From: Candidatus Woesearchaeota archaeon
GTDB taxonomy: Archaea; Nanobdellota; Nanobdellia; Woesearchaeales; ARS49
Direction of reading: 5' to 3'
Assembly (NCBI GenBank): GCA_030630695.1
Contig: DAOVMP010000041.1
Coordinates: 1-5,775 of the forward strand
Length of the DNA stretch: 5,775 nt
The notes beneath the pieces are model-generated. The model was not told where the DNA came from, ran no database searches, and worked only from the letters and a program-made list of their open reading frames with translations. Both the position numbers and the translations under genes were made by a program. Of this stretch, positions 1 to 4,119 are shown one piece after another; within the stretch, counting starts at the first letter, position 1, and each line of letters begins with the position of its first letter.

Positions 1-936
1 CATCCAAATGTAGTTAACGGAGTTTTACTAAACTGTGCAGAACACAATGCAATCTATGTAGAAGGATATATGCTGGATAAATTTCTACAAGGCGAAATAG
101 GATTACGACCAGTAAGATCAAACAAAGTCGGAGTTATTCTAGACATCGGCGCAAAAGACAAAGAAAGCATTGATTTAGCAATCGACACAATAGAAACAAT
201 ACGCACAAATAAAGGAGTAAACATAATCGGATATGAATTTACAAAAAAAGCCGTAGGAGCAAAAGCTGTAAAAACAAAAACAGGCGCATTTGTAGGAGAA
301 ATGAAAGATACTTCTGTTTTTTTGAAAATTGCTAAAGACCTAATAAAAAAAGGAGCAACTGCCATAGCAATAGGAACAATGATAAAAATACAAAAAAAAG
401 ATTTAGACATCTATTTTAAAGGAAAAGGGCCAAATCCATACGGCGGAACAGAAGCACTAATTTCAAGAACAATATCCAAACAATTCAACATACCTGCTGC
501 CCACGCTCCATTATTAAGATTAAAAGAAATGGAATCCATGCTATACAAAAGCAGAGTAGATCCTAGAGCAGCAGCAGAAGCAGTAACACAAGCATACTTA
601 GGATGCATATTACAAGGACTTCATAAAGCTGCCCAGCCAATACCTATCAACAAAGCAAGAGGAACAGACATACTTCTAAATGATGTTTTGGCAATAGTTG
701 TTCCTGCAACATGCATGGGAGGAATTCCAGCAATGGCTGCTGCAAAATTTGGAATACCTCTTATTGGAGTTAAAGAAAACAAAACAATATTAAATGTAAC
801 TGCAGACAAACTTAATATTAAATCTATCACAGCAGCAAATTATTTAGAAGCAGCAGGAATTGTTTTAGCATTACGAGAAGGTCTATGCTTAGAATCAATA
901 AGAAGACCAATACATCATGTTAAGCAGATAAAATAA
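1..936 (+). CDS. DUF3326 family protein, 5'-truncated by window edge
   Basis: The reading frame is open from the first base to TAA at 934-936, giving 311 codons without the true start; an internal ATG at 70 is probably not the start because the family signature begins before it. Recognised by motifs I recall for DUF3326 proteins, which are also found in cyanobacteria: HPNVVNG (window residues 1-7), YVEGYMLDKF (19-28), GLRPVRSNKVG (33-43), GGTEALIS (148-155), AHAP (167-170), DPRAAAEAV (187-195), VPATCMGG (234-241), VKENKT (257-262) and a C-terminal NYLEAAGIVLALREG (280-294). The biochemical function of the family is unknown to me; the glycine-rich loops hint at a small-molecule-binding fold, which is inference only. 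Family members are roughly 350 aa, so about 40-50 N-terminal residues probably lie upstream. The gene is convergent with tRNA-Phe, only 4 nt from its 3' end. Confidence 0.85.
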   Translation, partial: HPNVVNGVLLNCAEHNAIYVEGYMLDKFLQGEIGLRPVRSNKVGVILDIGAKDKESIDLAIDTIETIRTNKGVNIIGYEFTKKAVGAKAVKTKTGAFVGEMKDTSVFLKIAKDLIKKGATAIAIGTMIKIQKKDLDIYFKGKGPNPYGGTEALISRTISKQFNIPAAHAPLLRLKEMESMLYKSRVDPRAAAEAVTQAYLGCILQGLHKAAQPIPINKARGTDILLNDVLAIVVPATCMGGIPAMAAAKFGIPLIGVKENKTILNVTADKLNIKSITAANYLEAAGIVLALREGLCLESIRRPIHHVKQIK

Positions 937-954
937 ACAGCGCCGGAGGCGGGA

Positions 955-976
955 TTTTCAGCCTCCCACCACGACT
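955..976 (-). other. 22-nt tRNA-Phe T-loop intron (59/60) with BHB motif
   Basis: The pre-tRNA folds into a textbook BHB. The outer helix is the T-stem GTGGG/CCCGC. The central 4-bp helix is TTCA/TGAA, with 3-nt bulges AGA (5' side) and AAT (3' side). The inner helix is GTC/GGC. Cutting after the second base of each bulge removes 22 nt and leaves a perfect 7-nt T-loop TTCAAGT, which is strong internal confirmation. Introns at T-loop positions are noncanonical; in archaea they are processed by the heteromeric splicing endonuclease types, and no endonuclease gene is visible here. Confidence 0.85.
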
Positions 977-987
977 CTTGAACCCAC

Positions 988-1008
988 AAGACATCGGTTA
1001 AGACGTCG
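988..1008 (-). other. 21-nt variable region of tRNA-Phe: second intron or long V-arm
   Basis: The stretch between the anticodon stem CCTGG and T-stem GTGGG contains the hairpin GACGTC-TTAACC-GATGTC (6 bp with one G-U, 6-nt loop). A possible splice model has central helix GGCG/TGTC, bulges ACG and TTG, and removal of 17 nt (988-1004). It would leave a 4-nt V-loop CGAC, the same V-loop size as in the neighbouring tRNA-Arg. That model has only a 2-bp inner helix and a mismatch at the base of the outer helix, so it is relaxed rather than canonical. The alternative is that the hairpin is retained as a class II variable arm. Confidence 0.55.
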
Positions 1009-1066
1009 CCAGGTCTTCAGCCTGGTGTCCTACCAGTTAGACCACTCCGGCACTGTAAGCATAAAG

Positions 1067-1074
1067 TTTATATA
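1067..1074 (-). promoter_or_regulatory. TATA box for tRNA-Phe
   Basis: TATATAAA on the minus strand, preceded by the purine-rich AAAGCAGG that could act as BRE. Its centre lies about 20 nt upstream of the mature tRNA 5' end, shorter than the usual 25-27 nt to the transcription start. The transcript therefore probably begins at or very near the mature 5' end. Confidence 0.55.
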
Positions 1075-1088
1075 CCTGCTTTGTTTAA

Positions 1089-1143
1089 CACATCTTGTCG
1101 GTTAAGATGTTGCTAAGGTCTAATATTCAGTTGGACCACTTCT
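1089..1143 (-). pseudogene. Decayed partial copy of tRNA-Phe
   Basis: On the minus strand AAGTGGTCCAACTG aligns with GAGTGGTCTAACTG of tRNA-Phe (12 of 14), and AGACCT plus the segment ending in TTAACCGA aligns with the 3' anticodon stem and variable region (about 20 of 23 with one inserted base). Roughly 11 nt covering the D-stem 3' side and anticodon stem and loop are missing, as are the acceptor stem and T-arm, so it cannot be a working tRNA. The variable-region hairpin survives in changed form as ACATCTT-AACCGAC-AAGATGT, a 7-bp stem. The relic lies immediately upstream of the intact gene, in the same orientation, which suggests an old tandem duplication. Confidence 0.6.
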
Positions 1144-1169
1144 TTTTATTTCTTTACTTAGAAACGCAC

Positions 1170-1215
1170 AAAAACCTTGGTTTTTGGCGCGCAGAAAAGC
1201 TTTGCTTTTCTTGCG
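1170..1215. repeat. Two adjacent hairpins in the tRNA spacer
   Basis: The first hairpin is AAAAACC-TT-GGTTTTT (1170-1185). The second is CGCA-GAAAAGC-TTT-GCTTTTC-T-TGCG (1190-1215), an 11-bp stem with a single bulged T. Neither contains an ORF. They lie in the spacer 1144-1319, where I see no coding sequence. They could be transcription terminators, part of a small RNA, or replication/recombination landmarks; the strand is not determinable from sequence. Confidence 0.5.
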
Positions 1216-1271
1216 AATCGTAAAAACAACTATAGATTCGTAAAGACGTCTATTATTTCATATTATTTACG
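1214..1271. repeat. Overlapping inverted repeats CGAATC/GATTCG and CGTAAA/TTTACG
   Basis: CGAATC at 1214-1219 pairs with GATTCG at 1235-1240, and CGTAAA at 1239-1244 pairs with TTTACG at 1266-1271. The two pairings share bases 1239-1240 and are therefore nearly mutually exclusive at the junction. Together with the preceding hairpins this gives about 100 nt of consecutive dyads without any coding potential. Confidence 0.4.
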
Positions 1272-1301
1272 AGAAAATACTAATTTTTTGAAATAAAAAT
1301 G

Positions 1302-1319
1302 TTTTTTTCATAAAAAAAA
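1302..1319 (-). terminator. T-run terminator after tRNA-Arg
   Basis: On the minus strand a run of eight T (1312-1319) follows directly on the tRNA-Arg discriminator base, then ATG and seven A. T-runs are the usual archaeal termination signal. The T8/A7 pair could also form a weak hairpin. Confidence 0.55.
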
Positions 1320-1354
1320 TGGGCCTGCAGGGATTCGAACCCTGATCAATTGGT

Positions 1355-1370
1355 ATCTTCTCAATCTGAG
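1355..1370 (-). other. 16-nt canonical (37/38) intron of tRNA-Arg
   Basis: Canonical BHB: outer helix TTGG/CCAA (anticodon stem), central helix CTTC/GAAG, bulges GGC and ATA, inner helix TCA/TGA around the loop GAT. Cleavage after the second base of each bulge gives the anticodon loop CTTCGGA. At 16 nt this is near the minimum needed to build a BHB. Confidence 0.9.
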
Positions 1371-1384
1371 CCGAAGCCAACCGC

Positions 1385-1416
1385 TTGATATCCCTAAAGC
1401 ACGGACTTAAAGGGAA
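1385..1416 (-). other. 32-nt D-stem intron (23/24) of tRNA-Arg
   Basis: BHB with outer helix CTG/CGG, central helix GATA/TATC, bulges GTT and AAG, and inner helix TCCCT/AGGGA closing a 15-nt loop. Removal converts an unpairable D-arm into the perfect stem GCAT/GTGC. Position 23/24 lies within the D-stem 3' strand, a rare noncanonical site. Confidence 0.85.
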
Positions 1417-1443
1417 ACTATCCAGGTTATGCTACAGGCCCGC

Positions 1444-2181
1444 TCATATTGAATAAGGATTTAAATTATTTCTTAGTATATTAAGCCTTTGGTCATACGT
1501 TGTATTTGGCGGGCAAAAGCCATATTTTTTCCAAATCAAATATCTAGTATATTTTGAATAATTTTTAATCCCTATTTCTTTCATCCACTTTTTTAAATTA
1601 GCTTTTCCTACTATTTGTGTTTTATACCGAATATTTTCTGTTTTGATTTTTGGGCGATGTAAGTATGATCGCGCCTCGAATCCTAATTTGGAAATTATAC
1701 TAATAAAATCATCTGTTAAATCCTTAGAAACACAAGTAAACATAAATCTGGGATAATAATTTTTAGTTTTTTGAAATATATCGGTATTGCCCACTTTTTT
1801 GTCAAAGGTTAATGAACCGTCTGTATCAAAATAACCCCTGATAAACGCACGCAAAATTGCAGGATCTGAACTGTTTAAAATTTCCTCAGGGCATCTGACT
1901 ATGGTTGATTTTTTCCCTGATGGAAAGCCTAATTTTTTAAAAACTTCAATGATTCTTGTATCTCTAACGACAAATCCATATGTGTTTCTTGATGGAAAAA
2001 ATTTGCCTTTTAAGTTTAAGTTAAATTCTTTATTAAATAATGGAATTACATGATTATCATAATATTCTTTTTCATCAATTCCTCCACTAATATCTATTTC
2101 TTTTCTTTTTCCAGTATATCTTAAATAACCATCTCCTGCGTGAATCCCTGCTATTTCCGATAATCGAGAATTTATTTTCAC
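1444..2181 (-). CDS. LAGLIDADG homing endonuclease-like protein (two-motif)
   Basis: A 245-aa protein starting with GTG at 2181; the preceding codon is TAA, so the start is essentially fixed, and a TATA box 27 nt upstream predicts a leaderless mRNA. Two LAGLIDADG motifs are visible: LSEIAGIHAGDGYL (residues 7-20, acidic D17) and LRAFIRGYFDTDGSL (110-124, acidic D121). Both keep the Gly-Asp helix packing and the metal-binding acid, so the monomeric two-domain nuclease looks intact. Each motif is followed by a basic, beta-rich half expected to contact DNA. Family role: site-specific double-strand cleavage that spreads an intron, intein or free-standing gene; some relatives act as maturases. Here it is free-standing, not inside an intron, but its TGA stop is 2 nt from tRNA-Arg and its last codons contain that tRNA's probable TATA element. 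Its target could be a tRNA gene, but that is inference. Confidence 0.85.
   Translation of the reverse strand: MKINSRLSEIAGIHAGDGYLRYTGKRKEIDISGGIDEKEYYDNHVIPLFNKEFNLNLKGKFFPSRNTYGFVVRDTRIIEVFKKLGFPSGKKSTIVRCPEEILNSSDPAILRAFIRGYFDTDGSLTFDKKVGNTDIFQKTKNYYPRFMFTCVSKDLTDDFISIISKLGFEARSYLHRPKIKTENIRYKTQIVGKANLKKWMKEIGIKNYSKYTRYLIWKKYGFCPPNTTYDQRLNILRNNLNPYSI
1459..1466 (-). promoter_or_regulatory. Probable TATA element for tRNA-Arg inside the endonuclease 3' end
   Basis: ATTTAAAT is centred about 22 nt upstream of the tRNA 5' end and is formed by codons encoding Asn-Leu-Asn near the C-terminus of the endonuclease. If used, the tRNA transcript begins at or next to its mature 5' end. The alternative is co-transcription with the endonuclease mRNA. 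Confidence 0.4.
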
Positions 2182-2203
2182 TTAATATCCTTAAGTTTTA
2201 AAG

Positions 2204-2212
2204 ATTTAAATA
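2204..2212 (-). promoter_or_regulatory. TATA box of the endonuclease gene
   Basis: TATTTAAAT on the minus strand, centred 27 nt upstream of the GTG start at 2181, the spacing expected for a leaderless archaeal transcript. An AAGGAT element also lies 6 nt before the start, so a short Shine-Dalgarno-led transcript is possible if initiation occurs further upstream. Confidence 0.6.
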
Positions 2213-2261
2213 CCTTACGTCTATTTGACCAGTGATTAAAACTAACTGTGCGCCGCACTGA

Positions 2262-2289
2262 AATTATAGAGAATTTAATTCAGATAATT
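2262..2289. promoter_or_regulatory. Nested dyad upstream of the 198-aa gene (possible operator)
   Basis: AATTAT at 2262-2267 mirrors ATAATT at 2284-2289, and between them GAATTTAATTC (2271-2281) is itself palindromic. The dyad ends 1 nt before the TATA box, over the BRE position, where a repressor could compete with TFB. AT-rich palindromes arise easily by chance, so this is tentative. Confidence 0.35.
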
Positions 2290-2290
2290 A

Positions 2291-2298
2291 TTTATATT
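2291..2298 (+). promoter_or_regulatory. TATA box of the 198-aa gene
   Basis: TTTATATT centred about 25 nt upstream of the ATG at 2319, consistent with a leaderless mRNA. There is no Shine-Dalgarno sequence in front of the ATG. Confidence 0.55.
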
Positions 2299-2318
2299 GA
2301 GTAATATTTCTATTTTAT

Positions 2319-2915
2319 ATGATAATTAAAAAGAATATAGGAATTGTGTATATATACAATGATGAAACAGTCGTTGAAGATCAAAGCGAAGGAGAAGAAG
2401 CAATAAAACTTGGTTTAGCTTATGGAATCCCGAACCAAGACTGGATTATCTGTCCAAAGGCAGATCTGAAAGATTGTTATAACCATCATGTAAATGGAGA
2501 TCCTAGAAAAAATAATCCTGATGAGCAATATACTGTATTAAGAAAACCAGATGGTAAACCAGTATTTAATAGAAGATTTGAGTTTGAAGCAGAATATAAA
2601 GAAATAATTCGAACAAACGATATTAAACAAAAAGGACCGGATTATATAATCTCTTTTAATTTTAAACTTAAATCCTTTGCAGCTTTTATCTTTCAAGACG
2701 GGGAAAATATCACAAAAAACAATCCATCGCCGGCAAAGCTTTTTTGCAGAGGACTTAAAGTTATAACTGAAAAAGACTTATTAAAACCTAAACCTCTTGG
2801 GTTGGAAAAAGACGAAGCTAGAAAAATATTAAAAGAAATTGGAAAAACTAAAATTCCCAAATCAGAATTTAAAATAAGAAATATCTGGATTATCGGTCAC
2901 TCTGACATTCGTTAG
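2319..2915 (+). CDS. Hypothetical protein, 198 aa, family not recognised
   Basis: ATG at 2319 is supported by a TATA box at leaderless spacing; the stop is TAG. I do not recognise the family. No signal peptide or membrane segment is visible, so it is probably cytosolic. The N-terminal third mixes beta-like strands (IGIVYIYND, residues 7-15) with a Cys/His-bearing stretch WIICPKADLKDCYNHHVNG (42-60). This is followed by a charged region with DPRKNNPDEQY, a hydrophobic strand pair around residues 107-126, and a lysine-rich C-terminal part. The C/H residues could bind a metal, but the spacing matches no motif I know. Its 3' end overlaps the convergent 175-aa gene by 26 nt. The pair sits between the mobile endonuclease and the eS17-Alba operon and looks like accessory content. 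Confidence 0.7.
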   Translation: MIIKKNIGIVYIYNDETVVEDQSEGEEAIKLGLAYGIPNQDWIICPKADLKDCYNHHVNGDPRKNNPDEQYTVLRKPDGKPVFNRRFEFEAEYKEIIRTNDIKQKGPDYIISFNFKLKSFAAFIFQDGENITKNNPSPAKLFCRGLKVITEKDLLKPKPLGLEKDEARKILKEIGKTKIPKSEFKIRNIWIIGHSDIR

Positions 2916-3417
2916 ATTCTTGAGGAAAAATAATTATCTCGTTTCTATCATTAATTACGGCCCTATACGCATTTGCCACAGCTATGGAAAAATTAACTGC
3001 AGTAACCTCATGAGGTCCTTCAAACTGTTTTAATACTAATTCATTCTTATACAATTTTTCTTGAATAACCTTTTCAAAATCACTCCAATAAACATCAAAC
3101 CAATCACACTCAATAGGTTGAGCACCTTTTGGCAATTTTGCTCTAAAACCATCAACTATTCCACTTAAACAAGAAGCACAATCCTTTTCAATACTCTCAA
3201 CCAATTCTGGTGTATACCGCTCATTAAAAATATAGTAATACCTTGTTCCTTGTTCTTTTCTTGCTGCTCTTGAAACTACTTCCTTTTGTTCTTTTTTAAT
3301 ACCTGCCCAAGTCATATCAGTCCAGGGTTTAAGATTTGGATCTGAAACATATACTCCCTCAGGCATTTCTTCTATTTTGCCCGTTAAATCTAATTCCATT
3401 TTCTTCTTATCCACCAT
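2890..3417 (-). CDS. Hypothetical protein, 175 aa, family not recognised
   Basis: ATG at 3417, with a TATA box centred about 26 nt upstream, fits a leaderless mRNA; a second Met at residue 7 is less well placed. No family recognised, and no signal peptide or membrane helix. Notable segments: an aromatic patch TRYYYIFNERYTPEL (58-72), a CASC pair (80-83), a WFDVYW stretch (106-111), and a C-terminal region that looks helical (AVNFSIAVANAYRAV). The many aromatic and acidic residues suggest a folded soluble domain rather than a spurious ORF. It overlaps the 3' end of the 198-aa gene by 26 nt, so full-length transcripts of the two would be antisense at their ends. Confidence 0.7.
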   Translation of the reverse strand: MVDKKKMELDLTGKIEEMPEGVYVSDPNLKPWTDMTWAGIKKEQKEVVSRAARKEQGTRYYYIFNERYTPELVESIEKDCASCLSGIVDGFRAKLPKGAQPIECDWFDVYWSDFEKVIQEKLYKNELVLKQFEGPHEVTAVNFSIAVANAYRAVINDRNEIIIFPQESNECQSDR

Positions 3418-3438
3418 AAATACAACATATTTTCTAAC

Positions 3439-3446
3439 TATATAAA
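3439..3446 (-). promoter_or_regulatory. TATA box of the 175-aa gene
   Basis: TTTATATA on the minus strand, centred about 26 nt before the ATG at 3417. Confidence 0.6.
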
Positions 3447-3479
3447 GAATTCGGCCTATTTAAAGCTTATGGTTGTTAG

Positions 3480-3493
3480 TCACCGCATGGTGA
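3480..3493. repeat. Hairpin TCACC-GCAT-GGTGA
   Basis: A 5-bp inverted repeat extendable to AGTCACC/GGTGATT with one G-U pair. It lies between the 175-aa gene's promoter and the Alba terminator. It may be an operator half-site pair or a second terminator stem; the sequence alone does not decide. Confidence 0.35.
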
Positions 3494-3497
3494 TTAT

Positions 3498-3526
3498 AAA
3501 AAACACTAGAGAGTAAGCTCTCTGTG
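3498..3526 (-). terminator. Hairpin plus T-run terminator after the Alba gene
   Basis: On the minus strand the Alba stop codon is followed by T9-C-T4 (3527-3540). Then comes the stem CACAGAGAG-CTTA-CTCTCTAGTG (3504-3526, 9 bp with one bulged base) and a run of six T (3498-3503). T-rich tracts on both sides of the stem make this a convincing end for the eS17-Alba transcript. Confidence 0.65.
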
Positions 3527-3540
3527 AAAAGAAAAAAAAA

Positions 3541-3831
3541 TTAAGAAGCGTCTTTTCTAACCATTGAAATCTCTATTGTAGAAACCCGCACTTGTTTTCC
3601 TTCTTTGTTAGTAAACTCTTCTGAATTTATCGCAATACTCTTAGTAAAAACAGAACCTTCAAGAAAACGCTTGGCTGAAACTTCTGCAACATCAACAGCA
3701 CGAGATATAAATTTACCCCTTGCCTTAACTGTCACTGTATCTGCTCCTTTTGTTGTGAACTGCATTACAACTCCGGTAACATAGTTCATAAAAGGCTTTG
3801 CTCCAATAAAAATCGAACTGTCATCTCCCAT
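3541..3831 (-). CDS. albA: DNA/RNA-binding protein Alba
   Basis: A 96-aa small basic archaeal chromatin and RNA-binding protein that dimerises and coats double-stranded DNA. The family signature is clear: SIFIGAKPFMNYVTGVVMQF (residues 6-25) and KARGKFISRAVDVAE (36-50), followed by the beta-hairpin region and a C-terminal strand VSTIEISMV. Length is normal. The loop that usually carries two lysines (GKKPVMNYV in Sulfolobus Alba) reads GAKPFMNYV, so only the second lysine is kept; the first, next to the residue known to be regulated by acetylation, is Ala. The start ATG at 3831 has a strong upstream GGGGGTG. It is the second gene of an operon with eS17, 21 nt behind it, and is followed by a good terminator. 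Confidence 0.93.
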   Translation of the reverse strand: MGDDSSIFIGAKPFMNYVTGVVMQFTTKGADTVTVKARGKFISRAVDVAEVSAKRFLEGSVFTKSIAINSEEFTNKEGKQVRVSTIEISMVRKDAS

Positions 3832-3835
3832 TTCT

Positions 3836-3852
3836 TAACACCCCCAGTGTTA
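3836..3852 (-). promoter_or_regulatory. Alba ribosome binding site folded into a 6-bp hairpin
   Basis: On the minus strand TAACAC-TGGGG-GTGTTA fills almost the whole eS17-Alba gap. The Shine-Dalgarno sequence GGGGGTG (7 nt before the ATG) lies half in the loop and half in the 3' strand of the stem. The hairpin could modulate Alba translation, or Alba, an RNA binder, could act on it. It could also be incidental. Confidence 0.5.
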
Positions 3853-4038
3853 TCAATCTTTCTTCTTAAGTCGTGTAACATAGCCAGCAATAACATTTCT
3901 TAATTTCTTGCTGGTACCAACCATAAGTTCTGCCACTAATTTTTTATTAGCGTCAAACTCAGTGCTTAACTTATCTCTATGCTTCTCTAATAATTCTAAA
4001 GTCAATCTTTTAGTCAATTTAGTCTTTATACGTCCCAT
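3853..4038 (-). CDS. rps17e: Small ribosomal subunit protein eS17
   Basis: A 61-aa basic protein, the usual length of archaeal eS17 and much shorter than eukaryotic homologues. Diagnostic features are the N-terminal MGRIKTKLTKRLTLELLEKH and the signature SKKLRNVIAGYVTRL (residues 43-57), with the central FDANKKLVAEL helix. The start is the ATG at 4038, because a TATA box sits about 29 nt upstream and family proteins begin MG-I; the frame stays open further upstream but runs through the promoter and an opposing gene. It is first gene of an operon with Alba and divergent from the methyltransferase. Confidence 0.93.
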   Translation of the reverse strand: MGRIKTKLTKRLTLELLEKHRDKLSTEFDANKKLVAELMVGTSKKLRNVIAGYVTRLKKKD

Positions 4039-4063
4039 GTAAAGAAGAGATAGTAGAAGTGGG

Positions 4064-4071
4064 TTTTTAAA
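4064..4071 (-). promoter_or_regulatory. TATA box of the eS17-Alba operon
   Basis: TTTAAAAA on the minus strand, centred about 29 nt upstream of the eS17 ATG, predicting a 5' leader of at most a few nucleotides. Confidence 0.55.
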
Positions 4072-4089
4072 GGTTGTGGTCTGCAAAGG

Positions 4090-4097
4090 TTTAAATA
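4090..4097 (+). promoter_or_regulatory. TATA box of the methyltransferase gene
   Basis: TTTAAATA preceded by GCAAAGG (BRE-like), centred 26 nt before the ATG at 4120, so the mRNA is predicted leaderless. It lies only about 20 nt from the eS17 TATA box on the opposite strand. Confidence 0.65.
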
Positions 4098-4119
4098 TTA
4101 GTTCTAATAAATATAAAAC

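Larger units (their letters stand above)
941..1051 (-). tRNA. tRNA-Phe (anticodon GAA), intron-containing
   Basis: Read on the minus strand from 1051. The 7-bp acceptor stem is GCCGGAG/CTCCGGC, followed by TG at 8-9, D-arm GTCT-AACTGGTA-GGAC, and anticodon arm CCAGG-CTGAAGA-CCTGG with GAA at 1018-1016. The T-stem is GTGGG/CCCGC and the T-loop reads TTCAAGT once a 22-nt intron (955-976) is removed. CCA is not encoded, as usual in archaea. Two oddities: 21 nt (988-1008) lie between the anticodon stem and T-stem instead of 4-5, and the discriminator is G (941) where archaeal tRNA-Phe normally has A. G73 plus a long variable hairpin is a tRNA-Ser-like combination, but the 7-nt anticodon loop clearly gives GAA. 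Either the variable region holds a second intron, or this is an atypical class II tRNA with a Phe anticodon. The bases flanking both ends (CAGT and GCTG) extend the acceptor helix to 11 bp. Confidence 0.85.
1320..1441 (-). tRNA. tRNA-Arg (anticodon TCG) with two introns
   Basis: Read on the minus strand from 1441. Acceptor stem GGGCCTG/CAGGCCC, discriminator A (1320), TA at 8-9, D-arm GCAT-AACCTGGATA-GTGC after removal of a 32-nt intron, and position 26 G. The anticodon arm is GTTGG-CTTCGGA-CCAAT after removal of a 16-nt intron. V-loop TGAT, T-arm CAGGG-TTCGAAT-CCCTG. The spliced product is 74 nt with every stem paired (G-U at 27:43 and 13:22), which confirms both introns. TCG reads CGA and, by wobble, other CGN arginine codons. 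CCA is not encoded. The unspliced sequence could mislead a scanner into a class II Leu(TAA) call. The 5' end is 2 nt from the stop codon of a LAGLIDADG gene on the same strand. Confidence 0.9.

Noticed and set aside
54..830. Three minus-strand open frames opposite the DUF3326 gene
   Set aside because: They are antisense shadows of a well-matched conserved protein, with no promoter or ribosome binding site of their own.
1141..1320. A third tRNA or a protein gene in the hairpin-rich spacer
   Set aside because: There is no T-arm consensus or acceptor pairing, and every frame is closed by frequent stops.
1320..1441. Reading the second tRNA as class II tRNA-Leu(TAA) with a long variable arm
   Set aside because: The TTTAAG stretch and TCCCT/AGGGA stem look like an anticodon arm, but the D-arm then cannot pair and no BHB fits the implied 10-nt intron. 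The Arg(TCG) model pairs every stem and uses two exact BHB motifs.
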